This document shows, in pieces, positions 1 through 8,346 of a DNA stretch of 64,000 bases. The notes under the pieces are model-generated. The model saw only the letters and a list, made by a program, of their open reading frames with translations. It had not been told where the DNA came from and did no database searches. Where the stretch lies: the NCBI GenBank assembly GCA_965223835.1, contig OZ245023.1, positions 62,001 through 126,000 on the forward strand, given 5' to 3'. The stretch is from CAVYXZ01 sp965223835. GTDB lineage: Bacteria > Chloroflexota > Anaerolineae > Aggregatilineales > Phototrophicaceae. The position numbers and the translations under genes are program-made. The first letter of the stretch is position 1. Each line of letters begins with the position of its first letter.

Positions 1-265
1 GTGAAACGCCCTCTTGCTCTGCTTTTTCGCGACAGTGAGCTAGCATGTCGGGCGAAATGTCACAGCCGTCTACATCTAAACCGGCACGCAGATATGGCAA
101 CAACAAGCGTCCTGTACCACATGCTACATCAAGTACCGGCTGACCATGACGTTCAATAGATTCCTGGTAATAGGCGATTTCGGGTCCATCAACGCTGTGA
201 TTCTGGAATTCAGCCCAATGCTGGGCCACGATTCCATAATGCCAGGTTTGTGGCTGGTATTTCAT
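1..265 (-). CDS. Class I SAM-dependent methyltransferase, N-terminal part (runs off the window)
   Basis: The leftward reading frame opens with ATG at 265 and stays open to the window edge, giving 88 residues. It begins MKYQPQTWHYG and carries the glycine-rich SAM-binding loop DVACGTGR near residues 47-54, followed by an acidic residue at the end of strand 2 (DGCDISP), as in class I methyltransferases. A strong ribosome site (GAAGGAG, complement of 277-283) lies 11 bases before the start. The substrate cannot be read from this part. The terminator of the ABC operon separates it from that operon, so it is probably transcribed on its own. Confidence 0.8.
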   Translation of the reverse strand, partial: MKYQPQTWHYGIVAQHWAEFQNHSVDGPEIAYYQESIERHGQPVLDVACGTGRLLLPYLRAGLDVDGCDISPDMLAHCREKAEQEGVS

Positions 266-614
266 TTGTAAATGTTCTCCTTCATTGCTCTGCAGATCGC
301 AAAGCAAGCTCAATTGTCGAAGTAATTGCGTCAATAGGAATCAAAAAGCCGCAGGTTCAGATCATCATACCTACGGCTTTGGAGCTAAACAAAACTTTAT
401 GTTCTGGGGTTCAGGCTTGGCTTTAGAAAAACAACTCTGTCCATGCTGCGTTCCAAAACATGAAGGATTTCATTAACTTCCAACGTCCCGGAGGTATGAA
501 GTTGATAATTTCATCATTTCAGCACCTCCTTTCTGTGAGTGTTAATCAATATCCAGGTAAAAGATTACGCAATCATTATAGTCGGCAGTGCTTGAACTGT
601 CCACCAGTTCACAG
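266..614. other. Intergenic region between methyltransferase and ABC operon
   Basis: No convincing gene is visible. The short open frames here lack ribosome sites and protein-like composition. The region holds the leftward hairpin at 343-380 and, next to 265, the ribosome site of the methyltransferase gene. A promoter for that gene should lie between 284 and 343, but no clear hexamers stand out. Confidence 0.6.
343..380 (-). terminator. Rho-independent terminator of the sugar ABC operon
   Basis: Positions 345-356 and 369-380 form a 12-bp stem with one mismatch and a 12-base loop. Read leftwards, the stem ends in GGCTTTTTGATTCC, a five-T run. It lies about 235 bases after the stop of the last permease gene (615). 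The same tail follows the hairpins at 37285-37316 and 38874-38904. Confidence 0.7.
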
Positions 615-1502
615 CTACCCCTTCACGCCGGTGAGGGCGATGCCTTCGATGATGTAGCGCTGGAAGATGATGACGATAATCAGTAGCGGGATCACTGCCA
701 GCGACGCCCCGGTCATAATCAGATGCCAATCCGAACCGTTTTCCGTCGAGAAGAATTGCAGCCCGACCGGTAGCGTCATCATGTCCTGCGCCGAGGTGAT
801 AATCAGCGGCCAGATAAACGCGTTCCAGTTCCCCAGGAAGTTGAAAATGCACAAGGCGCCAATCGCGGGCAGGCTTAGCGGCACGGCAATGCGCCAGAAC
901 AAACCGAATTCATGCACCCCATCAATACGGGCCGCGTCCAGCAGTTCGTTGGGAACCCCCTGCATAAATTGACGCATCAGGAAGATGCCCGCCGCGGTGA
1001 TGACGCCCGGAAAAGCGATGCCCCAGTAGGTATCGACCCAGGGCGGCCCAATAATCGGATTCACCGACATAATGAACCAGGGGATGATGAGCATCTCGGT
1101 GGGCACCATCAGCGAACTGAGGAACACGATGAAGATAATACGTTTGCCGGGGAAGTTATATTTGGCGAAGGTGTAACCGGCCAGTGTATCGAAGAAGGCG
1201 ACGCTCACCGTGCTGATGACCGCCACGATAATCGAGTTCAGATACCAGCGCGGCAACGCCGTCTCCTGGAGCACGAAGAAATAATTATCAATCGTGGGTG
1301 CCATCGGGAAAAAATTGGGTCGCAGAATCTCAGTGGCGGGCTTGAACGAGGTTGACAGCATCCAACCGAAGGGCAGCAACATCGTCACCCCGATCAGGGT
1401 CAACGACGCATACGACAGCGTCTTATACTTCCAGTTGCTGGCCGGTTTATCGACGTTATAGCGCGAACGTTGCGCAAGAACGGATTGATTAATGGTATCC
1501 AT
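615..1502 (-). CDS. Carbohydrate ABC transporter permease, MalG/UgpE type (CUT1)
   Basis: This 295-residue inner-membrane protein shows about six hydrophobic segments (first near 33-50). The cytoplasmic EAA loop at about 187-210 (ELLDAARIDG followed by a proline near 208) is where the ATPase subunit docks. Length and order fit the second permease of CUT1 sugar importers. It starts 3 bases after the stop of the upstream permease, so the two are translationally coupled. No ATPase gene lies nearby, which is common in CUT1 systems that share one MsmK-like ATPase. The sugar is unknown. Confidence 0.9.
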   Translation of the reverse strand: MDTINQSVLAQRSRYNVDKPASNWKYKTLSYASLTLIGVTMLLPFGWMLSTSFKPATEILRPNFFPMAPTIDNYFFVLQETALPRWYLNSIIVAVISTVSVAFFDTLAGYTFAKYNFPGKRIIFIVFLSSLMVPTEMLIIPWFIMSVNPIIGPPWVDTYWGIAFPGVITAAGIFLMRQFMQGVPNELLDAARIDGVHEFGLFWRIAVPLSLPAIGALCIFNFLGNWNAFIWPLIITSAQDMMTLPVGLQFFSTENGSDWHLIMTGASLAVIPLLIIVIIFQRYIIEGIALTGVKG

Positions 1503-1505
1503 CAG

Positions 1506-2468
1506 CTACTCCGTTGACCGGGTGGTCAGCCGTAATTGCACGACTGTCACGATCAGAATAATGCCAAACAAAACGACGGTTAGCGCGGCGGCATAGCCCA
1601 TGTTCAGGGCCTGGAATGCTTCACGATAAACGCGCAGCACCACCGTCGTGGTGGAATTCAACGGCCCGCCATCGCCCTGATTGGTCATTGCCAGCACCGG
1701 CGCAAACATCCGCAGGAAGCCAATCGATTGCAGCACCACCAGGTAGACAATGCTGGGATTTAGCAGCGGAAACGTGATTCGGGTGAAAATATCAAACCGA
1801 CTCGCACCATCGACTCGGGCCGCTTCATAATAAGTGCGCGGGATTTGTTTAAGACCGGCCAGAAAGATGATGACGGCAAACCCTAGCCCCTGCCAGATGA
1901 CCATGGCCGTAATCGAATACAGCGCCTGTGATGGATGTTTGAGAAACGGCTGTTGTGGCAGTGAAAACGTCGACAATATGACATTAATGAAACCCGTTTG
2001 CGGTGAATACATCACGCGGAACACCCACGCGATGGCGATGGTGGAGGTGACGAAGGGTAAAAAGAAGACGAGCCGGTACAGGTTGTTGAGCACCCGAATC
2101 TCGTCCAGCATCATGGCAATGCCCAGCGCGAGTATCAACTGAATTGGCATGCCAATGAGGATATATTTGAAGGTGTTTTCGAACGCTGACTTGGTGACAG
2201 ATCGGGGTTTGCTGACTTCTTCTAGCAGCGTCTCATAATTTGCCAGCCCAACATAGGGTTGCTCTTCGGCCAGCGGATTGAAGTCGTAGAGACTCATCTG
2301 GAACGCCGAGAACGTGGGATAAATGCGGATATACAGAAAGAAGACGATGGGAATCGCCAGGAAAATATAGGCCCACATGACCTTTTGCCGGGCCAGCGTC
2401 ATCGTGGGCAATAGATTGGACAACCCGTTTGCACCGCCTGGTTTCTTTTTATTTTCTGACAATAACAT
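1506..2468 (-). CDS. Carbohydrate ABC transporter permease, MalF/UgpA type (CUT1)
   Basis: A 320-residue polytopic membrane protein. The EAA-loop signature YEAARVDGASRF sits near residues 214-225, followed by the expected proline-rich turn. ATG at 2468 is chosen as start because AGGTG precedes it; a GTG at 2498 has no ribosome site. With the downstream MalG-like gene it forms the transmembrane channel of a sugar importer. The binding-protein gene of the set lies upstream at 3971-5266, but an IS4-type insertion sits between, so transcription from the binding-protein promoter must read through the insertion or be replaced. Confidence 0.88.
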   Translation of the reverse strand: MLLSENKKKPGGANGLSNLLPTMTLARQKVMWAYIFLAIPIVFFLYIRIYPTFSAFQMSLYDFNPLAEEQPYVGLANYETLLEEVSKPRSVTKSAFENTFKYILIGMPIQLILALGIAMMLDEIRVLNNLYRLVFFLPFVTSTIAIAWVFRVMYSPQTGFINVILSTFSLPQQPFLKHPSQALYSITAMVIWQGLGFAVIIFLAGLKQIPRTYYEAARVDGASRFDIFTRITFPLLNPSIVYLVVLQSIGFLRMFAPVLAMTNQGDGGPLNSTTTVVLRVYREAFQALNMGYAAALTVVLFGIILIVTVVQLRLTTRSTE

Positions 2469-2572
2469 CACAGCACCTATACCTGACACTGATTGCACTA
2501 GGAACGGTTGACATTTCAGGTTTAATGCACCTCACCCCCGCGTCGCTACGCGTCACGCCCCCTCCCCAATGC

Positions 2573-3789
2573 GTTGGCTGAGGAGCGGACACGTTTCAAA
2601 GTAAGCGTTTGTCTGAGACGAAACAGGGTTTCAGACACACGCCGTGCTTGGCAACGTAGTCGGTAAAGAATTGTAATCCCTCCTTGAATAAACTCCACTG
2701 ACGACGTAGTTGACCATCAGCCTGGCGGATCAAACCGCGGGCTTGATGCCAATGCACCGCGTAGCTGCCCAGGCCGAGTATCCAGCCATAGGCCACCACG
2801 AGGATGAGCATCAAGCGCGCCATATGATCTGGGCAACGCACCCGACTGGACGACCACTGCCAACCGCCACTTTTCAGATCACGGAAACTTTGCTCTTGCC
2901 AATTCCGCTGGGCATATTCCCAACCCGTCAACTGGGCATCATTGGTGACTAAGGCCCAGGGTTCATCATAGCCATCCTGCCACACCGCGCGGGCATGCGC
3001 CGGGATACGCCCCCGTTTTTTGAAGATCAAGCCACTGGCAGCCCAGGTGTGACCCGCGGTGACTTGCTCATAAATGGTGTAGTCGCCATCCGCCGTGATG
3101 ATCTTGCTTTGTTTAGTCACCCGAAACAGGTAGTGCCACTCTAAATCAGCGACCCGTTGGCACAAGTCGGGTGATGTCCCAATCCCGCGATCTGCCAGCA
3201 CCAAAACCGCTGTGCGCGGCGGCATTCCCTGCTTCACAATCGCCAGCAACCGAGCAATCATCTCAACCTGCCCTTCAGCCGGGTAGGCGCTGGCATCATT
3301 AGCCCGGTAGCAGCGCCAGGCCAGCCGAATACAACGGCCTTCAAAAGCCACACCCACCACCATCAAGGCCAGGCGATCCGCCAGTTTGGTCTCATCGACC
3401 AGCAACACCACCCCTGGCCCTTCCAAACAGCGCAGCACCCACGCTGTCCACTCTTCGAAAAAGCGCGTGAGCGACAGCCGCTCATTGGCGATGAACCGCC
3501 GCAAGCGCTTCTCCGCCGAGGCTGCCTGTTCCCCACAGGCTACTTTACGCGCAATTTGCATCTGCTGGCTGCTCTCCGCCTCAATCACCCCATAGCTGAA
3601 TAGCCCCAGATTGGTCACTTGCCAGCTATTTAATCCGGGTAATTGCATCGCCAATTCCGCCGTCCATTGATAAAGTATATCTGGGTTCATCGGTTGTCCA
3701 CCTTTCGCGTTTTCGTCAACGCTTAGTGTTGCCGATGAACCGCTCGTTTTCAAACCTTTACCTCCCAACCTGTCCGCTCCTCAGCCAAC
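2573..3789 (-). mobile_element. IS4-type insertion sequence with 19-bp inverted repeats
   Basis: The ends are perfect 19-bp inverted repeats (GTTGGCTGAGGAGCGGACA at 2573-2591, its complement at 3771-3789), about 1.2 kb apart, enclosing one transposase gene. The outermost four or five bases may belong to the target palindrome rather than the element. No clear target-site duplication can be seen; the immediate flanks differ. The element looks intact and lies in the same direction as the ABC operon that it interrupts. Confidence 0.85.
2596..3690 (-). CDS. IS4-family DDE transposase
   Basis: A 364-residue transposase. The acidic residues D99 (VDETK) and D167 (LADRG) are the first two of the catalytic triad. 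The third is E266 in the IS4 family Y-x2-R-x3-E-x6-K signature (Y259, R262, E266, K273), which is complete. ATG at 3690 is preferred because AAAGGTGG precedes it; a TTG 78 bases upstream would add a low-complexity leader. No frameshift or stop is seen, so the enzyme is probably active. It catalyses cut-and-paste movement of the surrounding element. Confidence 0.92.
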   Translation of the reverse strand: MNPDILYQWTAELAMQLPGLNSWQVTNLGLFSYGVIEAESSQQMQIARKVACGEQAASAEKRLRRFIANERLSLTRFFEEWTAWVLRCLEGPGVVLLVDETKLADRLALMVVGVAFEGRCIRLAWRCYRANDASAYPAEGQVEMIARLLAIVKQGMPPRTAVLVLADRGIGTSPDLCQRVADLEWHYLFRVTKQSKIITADGDYTIYEQVTAGHTWAASGLIFKKRGRIPAHARAVWQDGYDEPWALVTNDAQLTGWEYAQRNWQEQSFRDLKSGGWQWSSSRVRCPDHMARLMLILVVAYGWILGLGSYAVHWHQARGLIRQADGQLRRQWSLFKEGLQFFTDYVAKHGVCLKPCFVSDKRLL

Positions 3790-3908
3790 CTGGAGAGGGT
3801 GGCCGCTGACGGTTAAGTTAAGGCCGGGGTGAGGTAAAAGGTCAACCCATTGTTCTAAATATCAACACAACCTGATTTCAAAAAATTCTGTAATAAGCAA
3901 CTTATTGT

Positions 3909-3936
3909 GTAGGGGCACGATATGCTGTGCCCCTAC
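3909..3936. repeat. Short palindrome GTAGGGGCA / TGCCCCTAC
   Basis: A perfect 9-bp inverted repeat with a 10-base loop lies between the insertion sequence and the binding-protein gene, 35 bases past the latter's stop. It could act as a terminator or a processing signal for the binding-protein transcript. This would fit the usual excess of binding-protein mRNA over permease mRNA. The core AGGGGCA/TGCCCCT recurs in the terminator at 57375-57406. Confidence 0.55.
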
Positions 3937-3970
3937 TGATCAATTTATAGTCGTGAATGGTCTGAAGCGC

Positions 3971-5266
3971 TTAACGAGCCGCCCAGAAGTTATCCAGTAG
4001 ATCCTGTTCAATGACCGCGTACTCATTCAGGGCATCGCAGGGGGCCACCCCACCCAGTCGAATCAGGTCGAAGGCGTCAATCAAGTGTTGCCGCTGGGCA
4101 GTTTCATCCACAAAGAAGGTGGCATGGGAATATTCCAGACCAGCGGAGAACGGCCCCAGAATCGGGTCGGACAGCAGGTCCGGGTCGGCGGCGGCTTCCA
4201 ATTGGGCCGGGAGTTCACCGACTTCGTTCACCCACAGCGTACCGGCTTCAGCAGTCGTGATAAACTGCAAGAACCGGGTCGCGGCGTCCAGGCGGGCTTC
4301 ATCATCAGCCGCGCGACGGGTGATGCCATGTGTCCAGTAGGAGCCATAGGTGTGTTTTTCCCCATTGGGGCCAACCGGCAATTCGGCGACGCCAAAGTTG
4401 AGATCCGGGTTGTTGTTGGCGATCGTGCCCAGCCGGAATGAGCCATCGATGTGCAGCGCCGCTTGTCCATTGACAAACGCCTGGGTCGCATCGGTGAACA
4501 GGTCATTGCTACCGGTCTTGAATTCGGTCTCGAAAGCGGCCAGCCAGCCAAAGGCTTCGCAGCCTTCGGGGCTGTTCCACATCACGGTACGATTGTCGTC
4601 GCTGTAAGGAACACCACCATACTGCCGCAGCAGCGCTTCACGGAACCAGTGATGGGCCTGGCCGCTGAGTTGCGGTGCATATCCTTCAGCAGCGATGTTC
4701 AGAATCTCCTCGCCGTTGCCATCGTACTGCGTGGTGGCAATCGCCATTTCCTGAAATTCTTCGAGCGTGGTTGGGGGTACTTCGGGGTCGAGTCCTGCCG
4801 CTTCGAACAGGTCCTTGTTCCAGAACAATGCCAGCGCGCGAACGGCAGTCGGAATAGCCCAGTATTCGCCCTCGAACTTGGATTCGGCCACCATCGGCGA
4901 GAAGTAGCTTTCAATCCACTCATCGGGGAAGGCGTCGTCCGGCAGTGGCACCAGATAGCCCGCATCGACGAACGCCGGGATCCAGCCGTAGAACAGCGTC
5001 ACGACGTCCGGGCCGACACCAGCCGGAGCCGAAGCGGCCAATTCATCACGGAAGTTATCGTAGGCGATGTCGCTGTTGTGAATGACTCGCACGTCGGGGT
5101 TTTCGGCTTCGAATTGTTCGATCAACATGTTCATGGCGTCAACGCGCGCGCCAAAGTTGTACTGCCAGTATTCGATCTCGATGACATCATCCTGCGCACC
5201 GACCGCGACTGATGAGACCACCAGCAGCAGAGTCAGCGCGAGAAATAAAAATTTGTGCTTTTGCAT
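3971..5266 (-). CDS. Extracellular sugar-binding protein of the ABC transporter
   Basis: 431 residues with a classic signal peptide (MQKHKFLFLALTLLLVV, cleavage after VGA near residue 23). The mature part begins as in family 1 solute-binding proteins (IEIEYWQYNFGARVDAMN, then an acidic DVRVI strand) and has the tryptophan- and tyrosine-rich sugar-site pattern typical of this group. ATG at 5266 is chosen since GGAGA lies 7 bases before it; upstream in-frame starts would disrupt the signal peptide. It delivers a mono- or oligosaccharide to the two permeases encoded downstream. No lipobox cysteine is seen, so the anchoring mode is unclear. Confidence 0.9.
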   Translation of the reverse strand: MQKHKFLFLALTLLLVVSSVAVGAQDDVIEIEYWQYNFGARVDAMNMLIEQFEAENPDVRVIHNSDIAYDNFRDELAASAPAGVGPDVVTLFYGWIPAFVDAGYLVPLPDDAFPDEWIESYFSPMVAESKFEGEYWAIPTAVRALALFWNKDLFEAAGLDPEVPPTTLEEFQEMAIATTQYDGNGEEILNIAAEGYAPQLSGQAHHWFREALLRQYGGVPYSDDNRTVMWNSPEGCEAFGWLAAFETEFKTGSNDLFTDATQAFVNGQAALHIDGSFRLGTIANNNPDLNFGVAELPVGPNGEKHTYGSYWTHGITRRAADDEARLDAATRFLQFITTAEAGTLWVNEVGELPAQLEAAADPDLLSDPILGPFSAGLEYSHATFFVDETAQRQHLIDAFDLIRLGGVAPCDALNEYAVIEQDLLDNFWAAR

Positions 5267-5349
5267 GATTTTCTCCATGGTAACATAACGGTTCAATAGT
5301 TGGTACTTATCCGCCCGATGTTAATTGCGCGGTGGACAGGCAAAAGCCA

Positions 5350-5408
5350 GTCCCTACCCGGCTGTTATAGATCGTAGGGACACCCTTCTTGGTGTCTATC
5401 TTAGACAC
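5350..5408 (-). promoter_or_regulatory. Overlapping inverted repeats upstream of the sugar-binding protein
   Basis: Three inverted repeats overlap: GTCCCTAC/GTAGGGAC (5350-5357 with 5374-5381), GACACC/GGTGTC (5379-5384 with 5391-5396) and GTGTCTA/TAGACAC (5392-5398 with 5402-5408). The last two share the same GTGTC arm, so they cannot form together. They lie 84-142 bases before the start of the binding-protein gene. They could be leader structures of that gene, the end of the amidohydrolase transcript, or an operator. Confidence 0.4.
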
Positions 5409-5496
5409 TATAACATCAAGGCGAAGCGTGACCAGACTTTAGTAAAGCATATCTCGTTTCAAACACCTCCCGTAATTTGACCAATCATGAGCAGCA

Positions 5497-6444
5497 TTAT
5501 AGATTAATTTTGAACAAACGGGCCGCATTGCCGCCAAAAATCATCTGCAATTGCGCAGGCGTCAAGCCCAACTCGCGACAATCGCGGATTTGATCTTGCA
5601 AGTAACGGATAGCGAAGCCGCGGGGGAAATAGCTGGAATCGCTGCCAAAGATGATGCGCTCCGCCCCGATGGTCTCTATGTATTTGCGGAACAGCTTCTT
5701 GACCGTCCAATCGCCATCGACCCAGCGCACCCATTGATTCGAGCCGGAGGTGTCGATGTTGACGTTGCCACAGGCCCAGCATAGTTGCAGCGTCTCGCGG
5801 ATCCAGGCGCAGCCAAAATGTGGCACCACGAATTGTACATCGGGGAAATCTTTGGCGATGTTGTGCAGCTTCAGCGGGTTGATGTTCTCATGCCACGCGA
5901 TGCCGCCACCGCCGCCCTGAATGCCAAAATGCACCAGCACCGGAATGTCCAATTCGGCGCACATCTCCCAGACCGGGTAGGCTGCCGGGTCTTCGATGGC
6001 GCGGTCCAGCATGGGCGCGAGCAACTTGTAACCCTTCAGGCCCAGTTCAGTCACGGCGCGTTTGAGTTCATCTGCGGCATTGTCCGCAAACAAGTAATGA
6101 TGGGCGAAGCCAATGAACGTATTCGGGTACTGCGCGACGATGCTTGCCAGATGATCGTTGCCGCCGCCGCTGACGAAGCCCACCGCCCGCAGGCCATATT
6201 TCTCGATCTCCGCCTGCCAGCGCTGCGCCTGCGTGTCATCATCGGGGCGATCTTTTTCTGGCGGGTCGAAGCCCCAGGCCAGCCGCCAATCCGCACTATA
6301 CTTCATCGCGTACTCGCGGGCGATTTTGGCGCGGCGCTCCCCGACTCGCTCGATATACGCCTGACGCGGGTCCGGGTGATCGAACCAGGGCCGGTCGGTC
6401 GGGAAGTGGGTATGAAAGTCTATTACTGTTAAGCCTTGGTACAT
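5497..6444 (-). CDS. Amidohydrolase-2 family metal-dependent hydrolase
   Basis: 315 residues with a TIM-barrel amidohydrolase pattern: the N-terminal metal pair HTH in DFHTHFP (residues 9-15), a mid-chain histidine in LVHFG, VPHFG near 207-211, and the C-terminal catalytic aspartate in FGSDSSYF. This is the PF04909 layout shared by ACMSD-like decarboxylases and lactone hydrolases. Which reaction it performs cannot be told. It is oriented like the ABC operon and separated from it by 230 bases, so it may act on imported material. Confidence 0.85.
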   Translation of the reverse strand: MYQGLTVIDFHTHFPTDRPWFDHPDPRQAYIERVGERRAKIAREYAMKYSADWRLAWGFDPPEKDRPDDDTQAQRWQAEIEKYGLRAVGFVSGGGNDHLASIVAQYPNTFIGFAHHYLFADNAADELKRAVTELGLKGYKLLAPMLDRAIEDPAAYPVWEMCAELDIPVLVHFGIQGGGGGIAWHENINPLKLHNIAKDFPDVQFVVPHFGCAWIRETLQLCWACGNVNIDTSGSNQWVRWVDGDWTVKKLFRKYIETIGAERIIFGSDSSYFPRGFAIRYLQDQIRDCRELGLTPAQLQMIFGGNAARLFKINL

Positions 6445-6633
6445 GCGCTCTCAACTACGATGTGTTAACCGGGCACATATTATATATAAAGATGGCCTTA
6501 GATGCGAAAATCACCTACCTCATCGGACTACCCCACGACTACCTTGCGGGCTACCTCAATGGGGGGAGCCTGTCACCGGCAACCAACGCTATAGTGAATT
6601 CATTGATAACGACATTTAGAGGAGAAACCCATT

Positions 6634-7131
6634 ATGAAACGCCTGGTCGGACTTTTTATTCTGTTACTATTGGTTGTGCCGTCGCTCACATTGGCGCAGG
6701 AACAGGGCCATGAACGCTATGTCGACTCCACAACTGTTAGGGAATGGACGATGTATTTTCCAGTTCCTGGCTCGAACTGTACCGAGGGCTACGCTGTATC
6801 GGGTACATTGACCTCTCATTACTGGATTCAAGCTAAAAACGATGGTCGGCGCGCCCACATCCATCAAGATTCTGAATTCATTAGCTATGATAGCAATCAC
6901 CGCTCCAGTGGCGGCTTCAATATCATCATCAATTCCATTGACCTTGTGGAATACAACGGTCAGTTGACCTATACGCCCAATGTCATGCAAGTTGTGGGCC
7001 AGACTGATTTGTACGACCCGGATGGGCTGGCGCTGTCACAAGACCTGACTATTCTCCGCCTCGTCGTTGACGAAAACGGCAACGTGCATACCGAGTTCAG
7101 AGGCAACCCGACTGTGACCTGTTACCGTTAA
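6634..7131 (+). CDS. Small secreted protein of unknown function
   Basis: 165 residues; I do not recognise the family. It starts with a clear Sec signal peptide (MKRLVGLFILLLLVVPSLTL, cleavage after LAQ). GGAG lies 11 bases before the ATG. The mature part of about 140 residues is rich in polar and aromatic residues with two cysteines (NCTEGY near residue 49 and VTCYR at the end) that could form a disulfide closing the domain. It is a single-gene unit: its own terminator follows at 7156-7181, and both neighbours run the other way. Confidence 0.75.
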   Translation: MKRLVGLFILLLLVVPSLTLAQEQGHERYVDSTTVREWTMYFPVPGSNCTEGYAVSGTLTSHYWIQAKNDGRRAHIHQDSEFISYDSNHRSSGGFNIIINSIDLVEYNGQLTYTPNVMQVVGQTDLYDPDGLALSQDLTILRLVVDENGNVHTEFRGNPTVTCYR

Positions 7132-7155
7132 GCCCAGCGTTGGACACAAATCTTG

Positions 7156-7181
7156 AAGCGCTCCGAGTGGGCGCTTTTTTT
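7156..7181 (+). terminator. Rho-independent terminator after the small secreted protein
   Basis: The stem AAGCGCTC/GGGCGCTT (8 bp with one G-T pair) is followed directly by seven Ts in all, 25 bases after the stop codon. Confidence 0.85.
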
Positions 7182-7453
7182 ATTCCTTCGGTGAGCATAT
7201 ACTATGTTGCAGAAGCGATCCGCCTCACGTTTTAAAGATAACTTCTACGTCCTGGCACATACATGCTCGTCTACAATGCCTGACCAGAGCGCGTGTTATA
7301 TATCAAACCCACCACTTCGAGCGAAAATCACCCGTTGTATTGGAGTAAATAGGTTCGTTTTCACTTTTGTCGGGGCCGGATTCGCGCTAAAATTTTGGTG
7401 AATTTGGAGGAGCTTTAATTTTCAGATGCAGCGGAGCACTCAAGCGCAAGGTA

Positions 7454-8206
7454 CTACAGGGATAATGGTACCACACCTGCCACGATCAATCCCACAAGGC
7501 CCCATAGCATAAGGTTGACCGCAACCCCAATACGCCAGTCTCGGTCTGAAATCAGGAATAGTAGCGGCATGAGTGAATGGATATAGAAATACGGAGCTAG
7601 AGCCAGTGAGGCAATGACGCCCCACAATACAGATTGACGACGCCAGGCCAGGATAATGCCGATAATACCCAATGGGATGGAGTATGGGAACAAACTAAAG
7701 TTGCGTACCACGCCAGTATTATAGCCAACCGTGCGCATACCAGCTATCCAGTCGCCCCAGAGCGGGATCGTCAGCAATGCCATAATTATCAGCGGCGCAA
7801 CCAATAATACACGTTCACGCCATGTCTTACATTTAGCTAATAGGGCAATGTTCGCGAACGCGCCTGCCTGCGGCTTTACTGTGTTAAGTACTACCCCGAG
7901 ACGCCCGCCAATAACAACACCAACCATGACCATCCAATCGATATTCGCATACACAGTTGCCGCCATGAATGGAAATGACAATGCGACTATGGGGATTAAA
8001 TACGGTTTTCGGACACGGTAAGCACAATAAAGTAGTGCTAGCGCTGGGAAAAGCATGGCAGCGGCAGCGGGCACCCAGGCCAGTGGTGCCAACATAAAAA
8101 GCGTCCAGGGTGGGCTGGCAAACGGTATCAGTACAGTGTACGGATTGCGTCCGGTTAGCCAGTATTGAGCAGCAGACGCAAAGGAGGCAGACCAATCATT
8201 GTTCAT
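7454..8206 (-). CDS. Polytopic membrane protein, GT87-like fragment
   Basis: 250 residues, mostly hydrophobic, with about seven predicted membrane segments. NPY near residue 20, a KPQ motif at about 110 and the spacing of helices resemble the second half of GT87/DUF2029 membrane glycosyltransferases, usually near 400 residues long. No ribosome site precedes the ATG, and the N-terminal periplasmic aspartate motif of such enzymes is absent. It may therefore be an N-terminally truncated remnant. The family assignment is tentative. Confidence 0.55.
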   Translation of the reverse strand: MNNDWSASFASAAQYWLTGRNPYTVLIPFASPPWTLFMLAPLAWVPAAAAMLFPALALLYCAYRVRKPYLIPIVALSFPFMAATVYANIDWMVMVGVVIGGRLGVVLNTVKPQAGAFANIALLAKCKTWRERVLLVAPLIIMALLTIPLWGDWIAGMRTVGYNTGVVRNFSLFPYSIPLGIIGIILAWRRQSVLWGVIASLALAPYFYIHSLMPLLFLISDRDWRIGVAVNLMLWGLVGLIVAGVVPLSL

Positions 8207-8346
8207 AAAAATACAATAGCATAAATTTTCTCATTTAATGTGGAGACATTGCAAATATGTGATATAGATTCAGATGAATCTGACACTGAAAATAATGATT
8301 ACAATGTGTGTCCCAATTTTCGCTAATCCAATACCATTTTGTGCGA

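Larger units (their letters stand above)
2529..3835. repeat. Palindromic intergenic repeat, split by an insertion sequence
   Basis: The outer ends ACCTCACCCC (from 2529) and GGGGTGAGGT (3826-3835) are exact inverted copies. Inside them are the C-rich half CCTCCCCAATGCGTTGG on the left and a matching GGAGAGGG half on the right. Intact relatives are at 15582-15650 and 37871-37933. Here the element is opened at its central loop by the insertion at 2573-3789, which explains why its two arms are 1.2 kb apart. Confidence 0.65.

Noticed and set aside
2573..3789. Target-site duplication of the insertion sequence
   Set aside because: Immediate flanks differ on the two sides; the TTGG/CCAA at the ends can be part of the inverted repeat or of the target palindrome, so no duplication can be claimed.
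4451..5212. Plus-strand open frame of 253 codons across the binding-protein gene
   Set aside because: Antisense shadow of a clear solute-binding protein; no start signal or recognisable domain.
7204..7401. Possible small gene between the secreted protein and the membrane protein
   Set aside because: Starts just after a terminator, has no ribosome site, and its composition is not protein-like.
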